64,000 nucleotides of DNA from Deltaproteobacteria bacterium (GTDB taxonomy: Bacteria; Desulfobacterota; Desulfuromonadia; Desulfuromonadales; Geopsychrobacteraceae): NCBI GenBank assembly GCA_024279255.1, contig JAJRRT010000107.1:62001-126000 (forward strand). The letters are read 5' to 3'. Shown one piece after another: positions 51,776-60,388 of the stretch (its first letter is position 1; each line of letters starts with the position of its first letter). Position numbers and translations under genes: made by a program. The notes beneath the pieces are model-generated. The model was given only the letters and a program-made list of their open reading frames with translations, had not been told where the DNA came from and did not search any database.

Positions 51776-52084
51776 ATGAAACTCGATATCCTAAAAAAAC
51801 AGCTGAAATCGGCAAACCCACCGGTCGTTATTGATGTGCGTAGCGGATTCGAATTCCGTAGCGGTCATATCCCGGGAGCACTGCACCTGCCTGTGCCGAG
51901 CCTGCTTTTCAAACGCGGCAGTTTGCCTAAGGACCGGCAATCCCTGCTGGTGATCACTTGTGAACATGGACCGCGTGCGGTTCTGGCCAAAAAGATCCTC
52001 GGCCTGTTCGGATTCAAAAACTGCGAACTGCTGGACGGCCACATGCATGCCTACCGAAGAAAAGGCCTGCCGCTCGAAAAATAG
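51776..52084 (+). CDS. Single-domain rhodanese
   Basis: A 102-residue protein. VIDVRSGFEFRSGHIPGALHLP and the catalytic Cys in LLVITCEHGPRA, with AVLAKKILGLFGFKNCELLDGHMHAYRRKGLP, are standard. It would transfer sulfane sulfur via the cysteine. The active loop CEHGPRA differs from the CxxGxR of GlpE. It lies between the DUF815 and YlqF genes in one likely operon. Confidence 0.92.
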   Translation: MKLDILKKQLKSANPPVVIDVRSGFEFRSGHIPGALHLPVPSLLFKRGSLPKDRQSLLVITCEHGPRAVLAKKILGLFGFKNCELLDGHMHAYRRKGLPLEK

Positions 52085-52139
52085 TCTACAGGCTGCTTTC
52101 GTGTTAGGGTGCGTTTTTTACGCACTGGAGAAAGACATA

Positions 52140-52991
52140 ATGCAAATCGGATGGTATCCGGGCCACATGAAGAAGGCCCGCGAGTTGATCGAAGATCTGG
52201 TCAAAAACATCGACTTGGTCGTCGAAATACTTGACGCACGTCTGCCTCTGAGCAGCGCAAACCCTGTACTTCAGGAGTTACGCAGTCGCCGACCGTTCAT
52301 TCGTGTTCTGAACAAGGAAGATCTGGCTGACCCCGCCACGACCAAGGCCTGGAAGAGTTATTTTGAGTTGGAAGAGGGGGTCAAAGCCCTACCGCTGTCG
52401 GCTAAGAACCACTCCGCGGGTGCCAGCTTGCAGAAGCTTTGCCGCCGCATGGTCCCTAAACGCTGCAAGCCGGGACGGCCATTACGGGTGATGATCGTTG
52501 GCATCCCAAATGTCGGCAAATCGACCATGATCAACACTCTGGCGGGCAAGAAGATGGCGCGGGTTGGTGACAAACCAGCGATCACCACCTGTCACCAGCA
52601 GATCGACCTCCGCAACGGCATATTGCTCTCTGATACACCGGGATTGCTCTGGCCGCACCTGGAAGATCAACAGGCAGCACGGCGGCTGGCGACCAGTGGC
52701 GCAATCAGTGAGAACGCCTATGATCAAGGAGAGGTTGCTCTCTTCGCCCTGAGTTGGTTGGTTGAAACCTACCCGCAGCGGCTGAAAGAGCGCTACAAGC
52801 TTGAAGAGGTGAGCGGAGAAACAGCCGACCTTCTCGCAAAGATAGGCAGTAAACGTGGCTGCCTGATCGCCGGTGGCGAAATCGATATTCGCCGCGCTTC
52901 CGATCTGCTGCTCCAAGACCTGCGGGGTGGAAAATTGGGCCGTGTCAGTTTTGAAGCGCCGCCAGAAACCCCGGCCGCGTCAGAGACCTGA
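52140..52991 (+). CDS. ylqF: Ribosome biogenesis GTPase YlqF
   Basis: A 283-residue protein from ATG 52140 (GGAG upstream); the track form starts 60 codons earlier inside the rhodanese gene. It starts MQIGWYPGHMKKARELI, typical of YlqF/RbgA. The GTPase motifs are in circularly permuted order: NKEDLAD (G4), then GIPNVGKSTMINTL (G1) and DTPGLLWP (G3). It acts in late assembly of the 50S subunit. Confidence 0.95.
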   Translation: MQIGWYPGHMKKARELIEDLVKNIDLVVEILDARLPLSSANPVLQELRSRRPFIRVLNKEDLADPATTKAWKSYFELEEGVKALPLSAKNHSAGASLQKLCRRMVPKRCKPGRPLRVMIVGIPNVGKSTMINTLAGKKMARVGDKPAITTCHQQIDLRNGILLSDTPGLLWPHLEDQQAARRLATSGAISENAYDQGEVALFALSWLVETYPQRLKERYKLEEVSGETADLLAKIGSKRGCLIAGGEIDIRRASDLLLQDLRGGKLGRVSFEAPPETPAASET

Positions 52992-52997
52992 TAGAGA

Positions 52998-53819
52998 TCA
53001 AGCCCCTGTCACCCAGCGACACTTCGGTCCGACCACCATCAAACTATTCGGCAGAGCACTCTGGACCTTCTCCATGGTGCTACCGAAAAGAGCCTCACGG
53101 AGCGTTCCCTTGCCATATGCACCAAGCATCACCAAGCCATCGTGCGGCAAGCTATAGAGCTGCTGCGTAATATCCCCCTCGTTCCAAAAATGCCAGTCGA
53201 ACCCCTCAATTTGTTGTTGGGCAAAACCCTGCTTCAGTAACCGAGACACTAACTCCTCCCTATCCCCCTGACTGAAAATTTGAAGCGGTGCATTACTCAA
53301 CTGCTGGATCTTAAGTGCCAGACGTAGTGCTCCCGCAGCGCTGTCTGAACCACCGTAAAGGACTGACAGACGAGTCCAGGGTTTGAATACCGGTGCCGGG
53401 ATATAGATCGGAAAAGGCGCAGCCTGAACAATCCGCCTGACTTTCGAACCAATATGACCCAGTGCAATTTTTCGGGTATCGTCACTCATCGAGCGTGGAC
53501 AGGTCATCACTGAAAAATGGATGGGAAGGTCGGGCAGGTCACTGGCACTTTTGCCCTTAGGTTCCACCAGCCTGTACTCAATCTGGTGAATTGCGAGGAT
53601 TTCACGCACATGTCCCTGTGCAGAGGTCGGGTCACTCAGATAACTGGTATCAAGATCAACCTGCACAACATCAGGATCAAAATAGAAAAGAAAGCGCTTG
53701 AATTCCGGCAGGTAAATTGACAGCGACAATTTCAAACGTCGGCACAGATAGGCTGACTGCAATAAAGTTTCGCGGCCAAAAGGGGTATTTCGAAAAACAT
53801 GTAGAACGGGCTTATTCAT
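52998..53819 (-). CDS. Universal-stress-protein-like protein
   Basis: A 273-residue protein from ATG 53819 (GGAGG upstream); the track start adds an unsupported 28 residues. It opens KPVLHVFRNTPFGRETLLQSAYLCRRL, has a second half beginning LSVLYGGSDSAAGALRLALKI, and ends MLGAYGKGTLREALFGSTMEKVQSALPNSLMVVG, the USP ATP-loop-like GxxGxG/S motif. Two USP-fold halves are likely, the first degenerate. It converges with ylqF. Confidence 0.75.
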   Translation of the reverse strand: MNKPVLHVFRNTPFGRETLLQSAYLCRRLKLSLSIYLPEFKRFLFYFDPDVVQVDLDTSYLSDPTSAQGHVREILAIHQIEYRLVEPKGKSASDLPDLPIHFSVMTCPRSMSDDTRKIALGHIGSKVRRIVQAAPFPIYIPAPVFKPWTRLSVLYGGSDSAAGALRLALKIQQLSNAPLQIFSQGDREELVSRLLKQGFAQQQIEGFDWHFWNEGDITQQLYSLPHDGLVMLGAYGKGTLREALFGSTMEKVQSALPNSLMVVGPKCRWVTGA

Positions 53820-53909
53820 AGAACCTCCAATTCGCGTGAAACACATCATAGCGCTGTGATAGTAGTTATAGCAATCAACACAATTACATATAGAGGTTGA
53901 CAAAAAAAC

Positions 53910-53931
53910 CTACAACTGCAGGATAACTGCA
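53910..53931 (+). promoter_or_regulatory. Direct repeat AACTGCAG upstream of the sensor kinase
   Basis: AACTGCAG-GAT-AACTGCAG, an 11-base-spaced direct repeat whose units contain the palindrome CTGCAG, lies 35 bases before the kinase start. A TTGACA box lies just upstream (53897-53902). Possibly an operator. Confidence 0.4.
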
Positions 53932-53963
53932 GATATTATATTCAAGCCGTAACGGAATTTTTC

Positions 53964-55412
53964 ATGCGCTTAACTATCCGCATCACCGCCGCTGTGACCC
54001 TCGGGATTATCCTGATCTTCTCGCTCTACAGTTATCTGTCGATCCAGCGCGAGCGGGAGCAGCTAAAAAAAAATCTCAGCCGCGAAGCACGAAACCTCGG
54101 TCAATCATTACTCTTTGTTGTAACAGACCTTTGGGAGACCCGTGGTGAAGATATTGCGATCAGCTTTCTTCGGCGTCGCAACCTGCTTAGCCCCAACTTG
54201 CAAGCACGCTGGGTCTGGATCGATGCTGAAATTGGCACCCCCTTCCGACCTCTGGTTCCCCAATCGGAACTTTCTGACCTGTCGAACGGTAAGGGCCTCT
54301 CACTTCTTGTTTCATCGGATGACGGACACGACTTTCTGCTGACCTATATACCAACAAAAAATATTAAAGGGCGTCTCGGCGGGATTGAAGTACGCGAATC
54401 GATGGATGAACTGCACGGCTATGTAAAGGAGAGTTTACGCCGCTCGGCAATGGTCGTCGCTGCAGCTGTTGTCTCAGCCCTGTTACTGATGACATTACTT
54501 GGCAGTATCTGGATCAACCGCCCGGTCCGCCGCCTGCGTGAACAGGCCGAAAGGATCGGCACCGGAGATTTTTCAGCATCGTTGGATATTAGCGGCCGTG
54601 ACGAACTCGGCAAGCTAGCTGTCTCCATCGAACAGATGCGCGGCCAGTTGGCAGCGGCCAAAGAGGCCGACGACGAAGCAACCCGCGAAAAGATTAAGAC
54701 TCTGGAAAAGCTACGCCACACCGAACGCCTCGCCACTTTGGGCCAATTGTCCGCTGGCATGGCCCACGAACTCGGGACCCCGCTCAATGTCATATCCGGG
54801 CGAGCCAAGTTGATTGCCAGCGAAGAGCTCAGCCAGCAGGAAGCGACACATTCTGCAAGAATCATTGGTGAGCAAGCCGAGCGGATGATTCACATCATGC
54901 GCCAGCTTCTTGATTACGCACGGCGTGGTGATATCAGTAAGCAGTCGGTGGTGGTTTCCGACCTTCTTTCCAACGTCGTCGAGATGCTGTATCCGATCAC
55001 GAATAAGCAACGGATCGAGATCGAACTGAATCTGCCGACGGAATCATATCAAGTTAAAGCCGATCTCAGCCAGCTACAACAGGTCCTCCTCAATTTGGCG
55101 ATGAACGGAATTCAGGCGATGGGTCGTGGCGGGAAGCTACGGCTTGACCTTGACCTTGATCCCGAGGATGAAAATCAACTCCGAATCAGCATTACTGATG
55201 ATGGCAAAGGTATCGCTGCAGACGACCTTCCACATATTTTTGATCCCTTCTTCACCACCAAGGAGGTCGGCCAGGGAACAGGCCTCGGACTTTCCATCGC
55301 TCAAGGCATTGTCAGCGAACATGGCGGCAAGATCGAGATCGACAGCAGCCCCGGGAAAGGGAGTTGCTTTCGCCTGAGCTTTCCATTGGATTCAGGAGAA
55401 GATGATGCCTGA
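53964..55412 (+). CDS. Membrane sensor histidine kinase
   Basis: A 482-residue protein. Two membrane spans (about residues 5-25 and 160-182) enclose a periplasmic domain of about 130 residues without a recognised fold. A HAMP domain follows, then [15 protein letters not shown] (phospho-His), [11 protein letters not shown] (N), ITDDGKGIA (G1), FDPFFTTK (F) and [10 protein letters not shown] (G2). It resembles ZraS/NtrB-type kinases. It overlaps the sigma-54 activator gene by eleven bases and is surely its kinase. Confidence 0.94.
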   Translation: MRLTIRITAAVTLGIILIFSLYSYLSIQREREQLKKNLSREARNLGQSLLFVVTDLWETRGEDIAISFLRRRNLLSPNLQARWVWIDAEIGTPFRPLVPQSELSDLSNGKGLSLLVSSDDGHDFLLTYIPTKNIKGRLGGIEVRESMDELHGYVKESLRRSAMVVAAAVVSALLLMTLLGSIWINRPVRRLREQAERIGTGDFSASLDISGRDELGKLAVSIEQMRGQLAAAKEADDEATREKIKTLEKLRHTERLATLGQLSAGMAHELGTPLNVISGRAKLIASEELSQQEATHSARIIGEQAERMIHIMRQLLDYARRGDISKQSVVVSDLLSNVVEMLYPITNKQRIEIELNLPTESYQVKADLSQLQQVLLNLAMNGIQAMGRGGKLRLDLDLDPEDENQLRISITDDGKGIAADDLPHIFDPFFTTKEVGQGTGLGLSIAQGIVSEHGGKIEIDSSPGKGSCFRLSFPLDSGEDDA

Positions 55413-56748
55413 TGATCGCGCCAGAGTCCTGATCATTGAAGACGATCAGGCCTTTCTCGAGCTGCTTGATGAGACCCTGACCCGCCGCGGATATAAGATT
55501 GACGGTGTCACCAGCACTGTCGCCGCCGATCATCATATGCGGACAATCGATTATGATCTGGTGCTGACCGACATCAACATGCCGGGGGAGAGTGGTACCG
55601 ACTTTTGCGCTCGGCTCAAACAAACGCGGCCTGACCTGCCGGTGTTAGTGATGACTGCGTTCGGGAGCCTGGAGACTGCCATCACCGCTTTACGGGCCGG
55701 GGCCTATGACTTCATAACCAAACCTGTCGACCTCGACCTGCTCTCAATAGCCCTGGAACGTGCATTGCAGCACCGCCGCCTCACTCGCCAAGTGCGCCTC
55801 CTTGAGGAACAGATCAAAAAGTCAGATAACCAGCAAGAACTAATCGGCAACAGCCCTTCTATCATAAAATTACGCGAACAGATCAGTCGTCTTGCCCCTG
55901 TCGACACCTCAGTACTGATCAGTGGCGAAAGTGGGACCGGCAAAGAATTGGTCGCACGCGCACTACACCGTATGAGCAATCGTAAGGGCCGCTTTATTGC
56001 GATCAACTGCGCTGCACTGCCAGAATCCCTTTTAGAGAGTGAACTCTTCGGCCACGAGAAGGGAACCTTCACCGATGCGCACACAAAGCGCCGGGGACTC
56101 TTTGTTGAGGCCCATGGAGGAACTCTTTTCCTCGATGAAGTTGCTGAACTGCCACTTGCCCTGCAACCGAAACTACTCCGCGTTCTTGAGGAACGACGAG
56201 TGAGACCTTTGGGCAGCAGTCTGGAGATCGACTGCGACGTCAGGATCCTGGCCGCCAGTCACCGTAACCTGCAAGAGGCTGTTTCAGCCGGGGATTTCCG
56301 TGACGACCTCTTCTACCGCCTCAACGTCATCGAACTACATTTGCCGCTATTGTCGCAACGCGGCAATGATATTCTACTCCTGGCCAACCGCTTTATCGCC
56401 GAACTGGCCCCGCGCTTCAATAAAAAGGTCGAAGGTCTGGCCGCTCCTGCAGCAGAACGCCTGCTGACTTGGCCATGGCCGGGAAATGTGCGTGAACTAC
56501 GCAACGTCATTGAGCGGGCACTGGCACTCTGTCGCCATAACCTGATAACGATTGAAGACCTGCCTGAGAGCCTGCAGCACCAGAAACCCCCGCAGATTTC
56601 CCCGGCCAGTAACGCTGAGATGTCACTGGCGGAATTGGAAAAATCCTACATCTCACAAGTCCTAAAGCAGGTTGATGGCAACCGTAGCCTGGCCGCCAAA
56701 ATTCTGGGCATCGACCGTAAGACCCTGTATCGTAAACTCACCCTCTGA
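55402..56748 (+). CDS. Sigma-54-dependent response regulator (NtrC/ZraR-like)
   Basis: A 448-residue protein. Receiver domain: VLIIEDDQAF, LVLTDINMPG (phospho-Asp), ITKPVDLDLL. AAA domain: ISGESGTGKELVARALH (Walker A), GTLFLDEVAELPL (Walker B). The sigma-54 contact loop, usually GAFTGA, reads GTFTDA. The Fis-type HTH is SLAAKILGIDRKTLYRKL. It ends 5 bases before twin palindromes and a -24/-12 element that serve the next genes. Confidence 0.95.
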   Translation: MMPDDRARVLIIEDDQAFLELLDETLTRRGYKIDGVTSTVAADHHMRTIDYDLVLTDINMPGESGTDFCARLKQTRPDLPVLVMTAFGSLETAITALRAGAYDFITKPVDLDLLSIALERALQHRRLTRQVRLLEEQIKKSDNQQELIGNSPSIIKLREQISRLAPVDTSVLISGESGTGKELVARALHRMSNRKGRFIAINCAALPESLLESELFGHEKGTFTDAHTKRRGLFVEAHGGTLFLDEVAELPLALQPKLLRVLEERRVRPLGSSLEIDCDVRILAASHRNLQEAVSAGDFRDDLFYRLNVIELHLPLLSQRGNDILLLANRFIAELAPRFNKKVEGLAAPAAERLLTWPWPGNVRELRNVIERALALCRHNLITIEDLPESLQHQKPPQISPASNAEMSLAELEKSYISQVLKQVDGNRSLAAKILGIDRKTLYRKLTL

Positions 56749-56752
56749 TTTC

Positions 56753-56785
56753 GGGGCATTATGCCCCGGTGGGGCATAATGCCCC
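56753..56785. promoter_or_regulatory. Twin palindromes GGGGCATTATGCCCC and GGGGCATAATGCCCC
   Basis: Two perfect 15-base palindromes whose starts are 18 bases apart and which differ only at the central base. They begin five bases after the stop of the sigma-54 activator gene and end about 40 bases upstream of a -24/-12 element. This is the classic layout for activator binding. They could also fold as one long hairpin in RNA. Confidence 0.8.
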
Positions 56786-56827
56786 GAAGCGACATTCCGT
56801 AACTCCCTGATTCTAAACAGATTAGCT

Positions 56828-56844
56828 TCGGCATACTTCCTGCG
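56828..56844 (+). promoter_or_regulatory. Sigma-54-like -24/-12 promoter
   Basis: TCGGCATACTTCCTGCG has GG and GC exactly ten bases apart, as sigma-54 needs. Match to TTGGCAC-N4-TTGC is otherwise partial. The ATG of the receiver-only gene is 55 bases downstream. Confidence 0.6.
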
Positions 56845-56898
56845 ATAGATACTGGTCCTACAAACCAGCAACCGTATCTACTTGCAAGGAGTTTTAGC

Positions 56899-57324
56899 GT
56901 GACTCATCTGACAACCGACAACCAACGACCGCCCTGCGTCCTGATCGCCGAAGATGATCAGGCTCTGCGCGAACTCCTCTCCTTTGCTATGAATCGTGCA
57001 GGTTTTTCAGTCGCCTGCTGCAACAATGGCAAACGACTCCTCGAGATCCTCGAAAGCGGCATTGATGACGCATCGACTGCGGTCGATATTGTGATCACTG
57101 ATCTGCGCATGCCAGCGTTAAGCGGCCTTGAAGTTCTTGAAGCTCTTTTTGATCGCCCGGAACGCCCACCCGTCATCTGCATGACGGCCTTTGGCGATGC
57201 AAAAACCCACCAGGCCGCAATCCGCTTCGGCGCAACCCACCCCATAGACAAGCCCTTCGACATCGATGAGATGATCGATCTTGTCCGTGCGGTCTACAAC
57301 TACAAAAATAGCCACAAGGAGTAA
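56899..57324 (+). CDS. Receiver-only response regulator
   Basis: A 141-residue protein. VLIAEDDQALRELL, VDIVITDLRMPALSG (phospho-Asp), ICMTAFGDA and PIDKPFDIDEM (Lys) form a complete receiver. No output domain follows. It is seven bases upstream of a DegP-type protease gene, an unusual pairing. It may tune the phosphorelay of the adjacent kinase as a phosphate sink, or bind a partner protein. Confidence 0.92.
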   Translation: MTHLTTDNQRPPCVLIAEDDQALRELLSFAMNRAGFSVACCNNGKRLLEILESGIDDASTAVDIVITDLRMPALSGLEVLEALFDRPERPPVICMTAFGDAKTHQAAIRFGATHPIDKPFDIDEMIDLVRAVYNYKNSHKE

Positions 57325-57331
57325 CCACCAA

Positions 57332-58780
57332 ATGAAAACATTACAAATCAGATTATTCATGTTTTTACTGCTCGCAATCACCGCAACCAGTCTGTTACTG
57401 CCCGTTCCTGTACTCGCCCAAAAGGCCGGCCTTGAAAGCCTGCGTCAAACCGGCTTGGCGTTTCGTGAAGTTGCCAAGAAGGTCTCACCGGCGGTGGTTT
57501 TTATCAAAGTTGAAAAAATGGCGGACCCTTTGGCTGGACAGAATCCTCTCAACTCCCCCTTCGGTGACGAATTCTTCCGCCGCTTCTTTGGTCAGCCTCC
57601 TCAACACCCGGGACAACAAAAACAACCGCCAAAACAACGCTCGATGGGTCAGGGAAGCGGATTCATCCTCTCGCCTGACGGTTATATCATGACCAATAAC
57701 CATGTTGTCAGTGGAGCAGACCAGGTCACTGTCACTCTGCTCGATGGCCGCGAATATAAAGCTGAGATCGTTGGCACGGATCCACCCAGCGATGTTGCAA
57801 TCATCAAGATTGATGAGACTGATCTCCCTTTCCTGCGCCTCAGTGATTCCGACAAGCTGGAAGTTGGCGATTGGGTCCTGGCTTTCGGCAACCCTTTCGG
57901 TCTCTCACACACCCTGACCGCTGGAATCGTCAGCGCAAAAGGACGCAGCGGGATGGGGTTGAACGAATATGAAAACTTCATTCAGACCGACGCCGCGATT
58001 AATCCCGGGAACTCTGGTGGACCACTGATCGACCTCGACGGTCACGTGGTGGGTATGAACACCGCAATCTTCAGCCGTAGTGGCGGCTACATGGGGATCG
58101 GCTTCGCTATTCCGATCAATATGGCGCAACGAATTCGTGAGCAACTCGTAGAGACTGGCAGCGTTACCCGTGGCCGGCTTGGCGTTTATATTCAGGATTT
58201 AACTCCTGACCTCGCTGAATCCTTTGACCTCGACAACATCGAAGGAATTCTGGTGACTCAGGTCATGGAAGATTCAGCGGCAGCCAAAGCCGGTCTCAAA
58301 CAAGGGGACCTGGTTCTCGAAATGGACGGTAAGAAAGTCGGCAAGGTTGCTGAATTCCGCAATAAGGTCTCCTTCACCCCACCTGGAACCAAAGTCAAAC
58401 TGCTGATTCAGCGTAACGGCAAGGAGCGAACCCTGGTTGCCAAAATAGGCAAACAAGAAACCGACGACAAAGGTCAACCGACAGAAAGCAGCAAACTGTC
58501 GAAACTTGGGTTGAGCCTGCAAGAGCTCACTAAGGACCTGTCTGAAAAATTCGAATATCAGGGTCAAACCGGCGTATTGGTTACTGAAGTAGAACCGGGG
58601 TCAGCAGCCGAACGAGCTGGAATCAAACGCGGAGACCTGATTCAGGAAGTCAATCGCGCAGAAGTTAAAACTCCAGCTGATGTACGCAAGGCGATTGAAG
58701 AAAACAAGCGCAATTCTCTGTTGCTGTTAGTTCGTCAAGGTGAATCAACGCGTTATCTGGCGATTAAACTCGACAAATAG
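57332..58780 (+). CDS. degP: Do-type periplasmic serine protease (DegP/HtrA)
   Basis: A 482-residue protein from ATG 57332 (AAGGAG upstream). A signal peptide ends near VLAQ. The triad is in MTNNHVVSGAD (His), PSDVAIIKID (Asp) and NPGNSGGPLID (Ser). Two PDZ domains follow (GRLGVYIQDL and LGLSLQELTKDL regions). The flexible loop PPQHPGQQKQPPKQRS (LA loop) is present. It degrades or refolds damaged envelope proteins. It is co-transcribed with the receiver gene behind the sigma-54 element. Confidence 0.95.
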   Translation: MKTLQIRLFMFLLLAITATSLLLPVPVLAQKAGLESLRQTGLAFREVAKKVSPAVVFIKVEKMADPLAGQNPLNSPFGDEFFRRFFGQPPQHPGQQKQPPKQRSMGQGSGFILSPDGYIMTNNHVVSGADQVTVTLLDGREYKAEIVGTDPPSDVAIIKIDETDLPFLRLSDSDKLEVGDWVLAFGNPFGLSHTLTAGIVSAKGRSGMGLNEYENFIQTDAAINPGNSGGPLIDLDGHVVGMNTAIFSRSGGYMGIGFAIPINMAQRIREQLVETGSVTRGRLGVYIQDLTPDLAESFDLDNIEGILVTQVMEDSAAAKAGLKQGDLVLEMDGKKVGKVAEFRNKVSFTPPGTKVKLLIQRNGKERTLVAKIGKQETDDKGQPTESSKLSKLGLSLQELTKDLSEKFEYQGQTGVLVTEVEPGSAAERAGIKRGDLIQEVNRAEVKTPADVRKAIEENKRNSLLLLVRQGESTRYLAIKLDK

Positions 58781-58800
58781 CCCGTAGACTCATCATAGAG

Positions 58801-58871
58801 GAAATTCACACACCAAGCCAAATGCCTTCCTGATTTATCCAGGAAGGCATTTGGCTTGGTGTGTGAATTTC
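58801..58871. terminator. 31-bp perfect inverted repeat after degP
   Basis: Two 31-base arms, beginning GAAATTCACACACCAAGCC and returning to end GGTGTGTGAATTTC, pair without mismatch around a nine-base loop. It starts 20 bases after the degP stop. It can terminate transcription, but the stem is much longer than usual and the T-run is short. Confidence 0.9.
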
Positions 58872-59006
58872 ATGTCGCCAAAGTTGTAAATCCGAAATAG
58901 AGCAGTACAATTCTTCTACAATCTAATCAAAAATCCACATCCATATATAAGTCACACCCCGTTCGCTCTTAAATAGCTTCATCACCCCGCTCTAGAGGAG
59001 ATAAAA

Positions 59007-59507
59007 ATGCTACGAAATCGGATCATTGTTGTTGTGAGTCTAATGTGCCTTGTCCTGACAGCTGGGATAGGTTCCGCTCTGGCTGGCGGCATGTCACCAC
59101 CGGCAGCAGATGGCAAAGCGGTCTATGATTACATCACTAAGGCCAATCCCTATCAGCAATGGGCACTCTTCCCTGGCAAAGGGAAGTTCTACAAGGGGGC
59201 CCACCCCCATGGTGCGCTGCTGACCACCTATGTTTCAGATGGTGCACTCAAAGCACTCAACAACAAATCGGGCAGCTACCCGAATAACTCCTTTATCGTC
59301 AAAGAGAATTACTCTCCTGACAAAAAACTGGGTGCGGTCACCGTCATGTACCGGGTCAAGGGCTACAATGCCGATGCTGGTGATTGGTTCTGGGCCAAAT
59401 ATGCCGCGAGTGGCAAAATTCTGAAAGAGGGCAAAGTGGGCGGCTGCATCAACTGTCACACTGCTGTCATCATGGATGACTGGGTATTCACCGGCTCGGT
59501 CAAGTAA
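59007..59507 (+). CDS. Cytochrome P460-family secreted protein
   Basis: A 166-residue protein. A signal peptide ends near SALA. The domain reads DYITKANPYQQWALFPGKGKFYKGAHPHGALLTTYV, then KENYSPDKKLGAVTVMYRVKGY, WFWAKYAASGKILKEGK and the heme motif GCINCHTA. In P460 enzymes the c-heme is crosslinked through a Lys to the protein and oxidises hydroxylamine; many relatives lack this, and their role is unknown. A GAGGAG site precedes ATG. A terminator follows at 59524. Confidence 0.92.
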   Translation: MLRNRIIVVVSLMCLVLTAGIGSALAGGMSPPAADGKAVYDYITKANPYQQWALFPGKGKFYKGAHPHGALLTTYVSDGALKALNNKSGSYPNNSFIVKENYSPDKKLGAVTVMYRVKGYNADAGDWFWAKYAASGKILKEGKVGGCINCHTAVIMDDWVFTGSVK

Positions 59508-59523
59508 GCGATACAACCCACAG

Positions 59524-59558
59524 GCGGAAGAGTCAGTCGACTCTTCCGCTCCTTTTTT
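59524..59558 (+). terminator. Rho-independent terminator
   Basis: Arms GCGGAAGAGTC and GACTCTTCCGC, loop AGTC, followed by TCCTTTTTT. It ends the cytochrome P460 gene. Confidence 0.93.
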
Positions 59559-59681
59559 AATCCTGCCCTTTGACAGATAGACGACAAAACAGGTTATGAT
59601 TTGGGTGCCACCATTTCCCCTGTAAGTACCCATGTCACTCAATCCGTTCCCCCTAGAGATCATTTTCATTTTTTCAACATA

Positions 59682-59717
59682 GTGTCCGTTGACACCATTA
59701 TGATTTGCACATACATT
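59682..59717 (+). promoter_or_regulatory. Promoter of the exported three-gene cassette
   Basis: TTGACA (59689-59694) and TACATT (59712-59717) are 17 bases apart, giving a leader of about 30 bases. The -35 box lies inside GTGTC-CGTT-GACAC, a small inverted repeat that could be an operator. Confidence 0.6.
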
Positions 59718-59755
59718 GTGTTGGATTAAGCGTCTATAACGCAAGAGGGCTAGTT

Positions 59756-60388
59756 ATGCTGAAGTTCGGGTTGTTCTGTCTGTTTCTAAGTATCACCGTC
59801 TTTATCAGCCCATGTTTTGCGGTTGATGATTATTTTCCTGATGAAAAAATTCTTGTTGATAAATGTGCTCAAAATTTCTCTTCCAGTTGTGCAAAGAAGT
59901 TAGCGAAAGTGCGCTTCAATCACGCTAGAGAGCTTTTTATCTATCTTCAGAAAACTAACAATATGGATTCTTTTGAGCTTCCTCTGGCATATGCCGAATC
60001 CGCTGTCGAGCTCGACACTAAAAACAGCCTGTACTGGTCTTTACTGGGCGAGTTTTACACCTTGATACCTCACACAGAGTTTCAAGTCATGGCAGAGGGG
60101 GCTTTCCTTAAGGCGATCAAGTTCGATAAGTCCAATAACGCCGCCCGTCTTCTTCTTGCGGATCTGATGTTCAATGAAGGTCGCTTCTCTGTCTCCACGC
60201 AACTCATTCTCGATGCATTCGATCGAGATAAAAAACTATTAACCCATGAACTTGTAGAAATACTTTCTCTGGCATACCTGCTGGATAACAATGTGAAAAA
60301 CGGACTTGAGGTGCTTAGGCAGCTCGACAAGCAGTACGATCAACCTTTTATCGAGGCCTTCATTGCTGTCTTTGAGGAGGCCATCTAA
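59756..60388 (+). CDS. Secreted TPR-like protein, 210 residues
   Basis: From ATG 59756 (GAGGG upstream); the track form is 17 residues longer. A signal peptide ends near CFA. The mature N-terminus has two cysteines (DKCAQNFSSSCAKKL), perhaps a disulfide. Then helical pairs follow: LPLAYAESAVELDTKNSLYWSLLGEFYTL, MAEGAFLKAIKFDKSNNAARLLLADLMFNEGRF, VEILSLAYLLDNNVKNGLEVLRQLDKQY, at TPR-like 34-residue spacing. Protein-protein contact in the periplasm is the likely role. Its stop overlaps the start of the giant gene by one base (TAATG). Confidence 0.82.
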   Translation: MLKFGLFCLFLSITVFISPCFAVDDYFPDEKILVDKCAQNFSSSCAKKLAKVRFNHARELFIYLQKTNNMDSFELPLAYAESAVELDTKNSLYWSLLGEFYTLIPHTEFQVMAEGAFLKAIKFDKSNNAARLLLADLMFNEGRFSVSTQLILDAFDRDKKLLTHELVEILSLAYLLDNNVKNGLEVLRQLDKQYDQPFIEAFIAVFEEAI

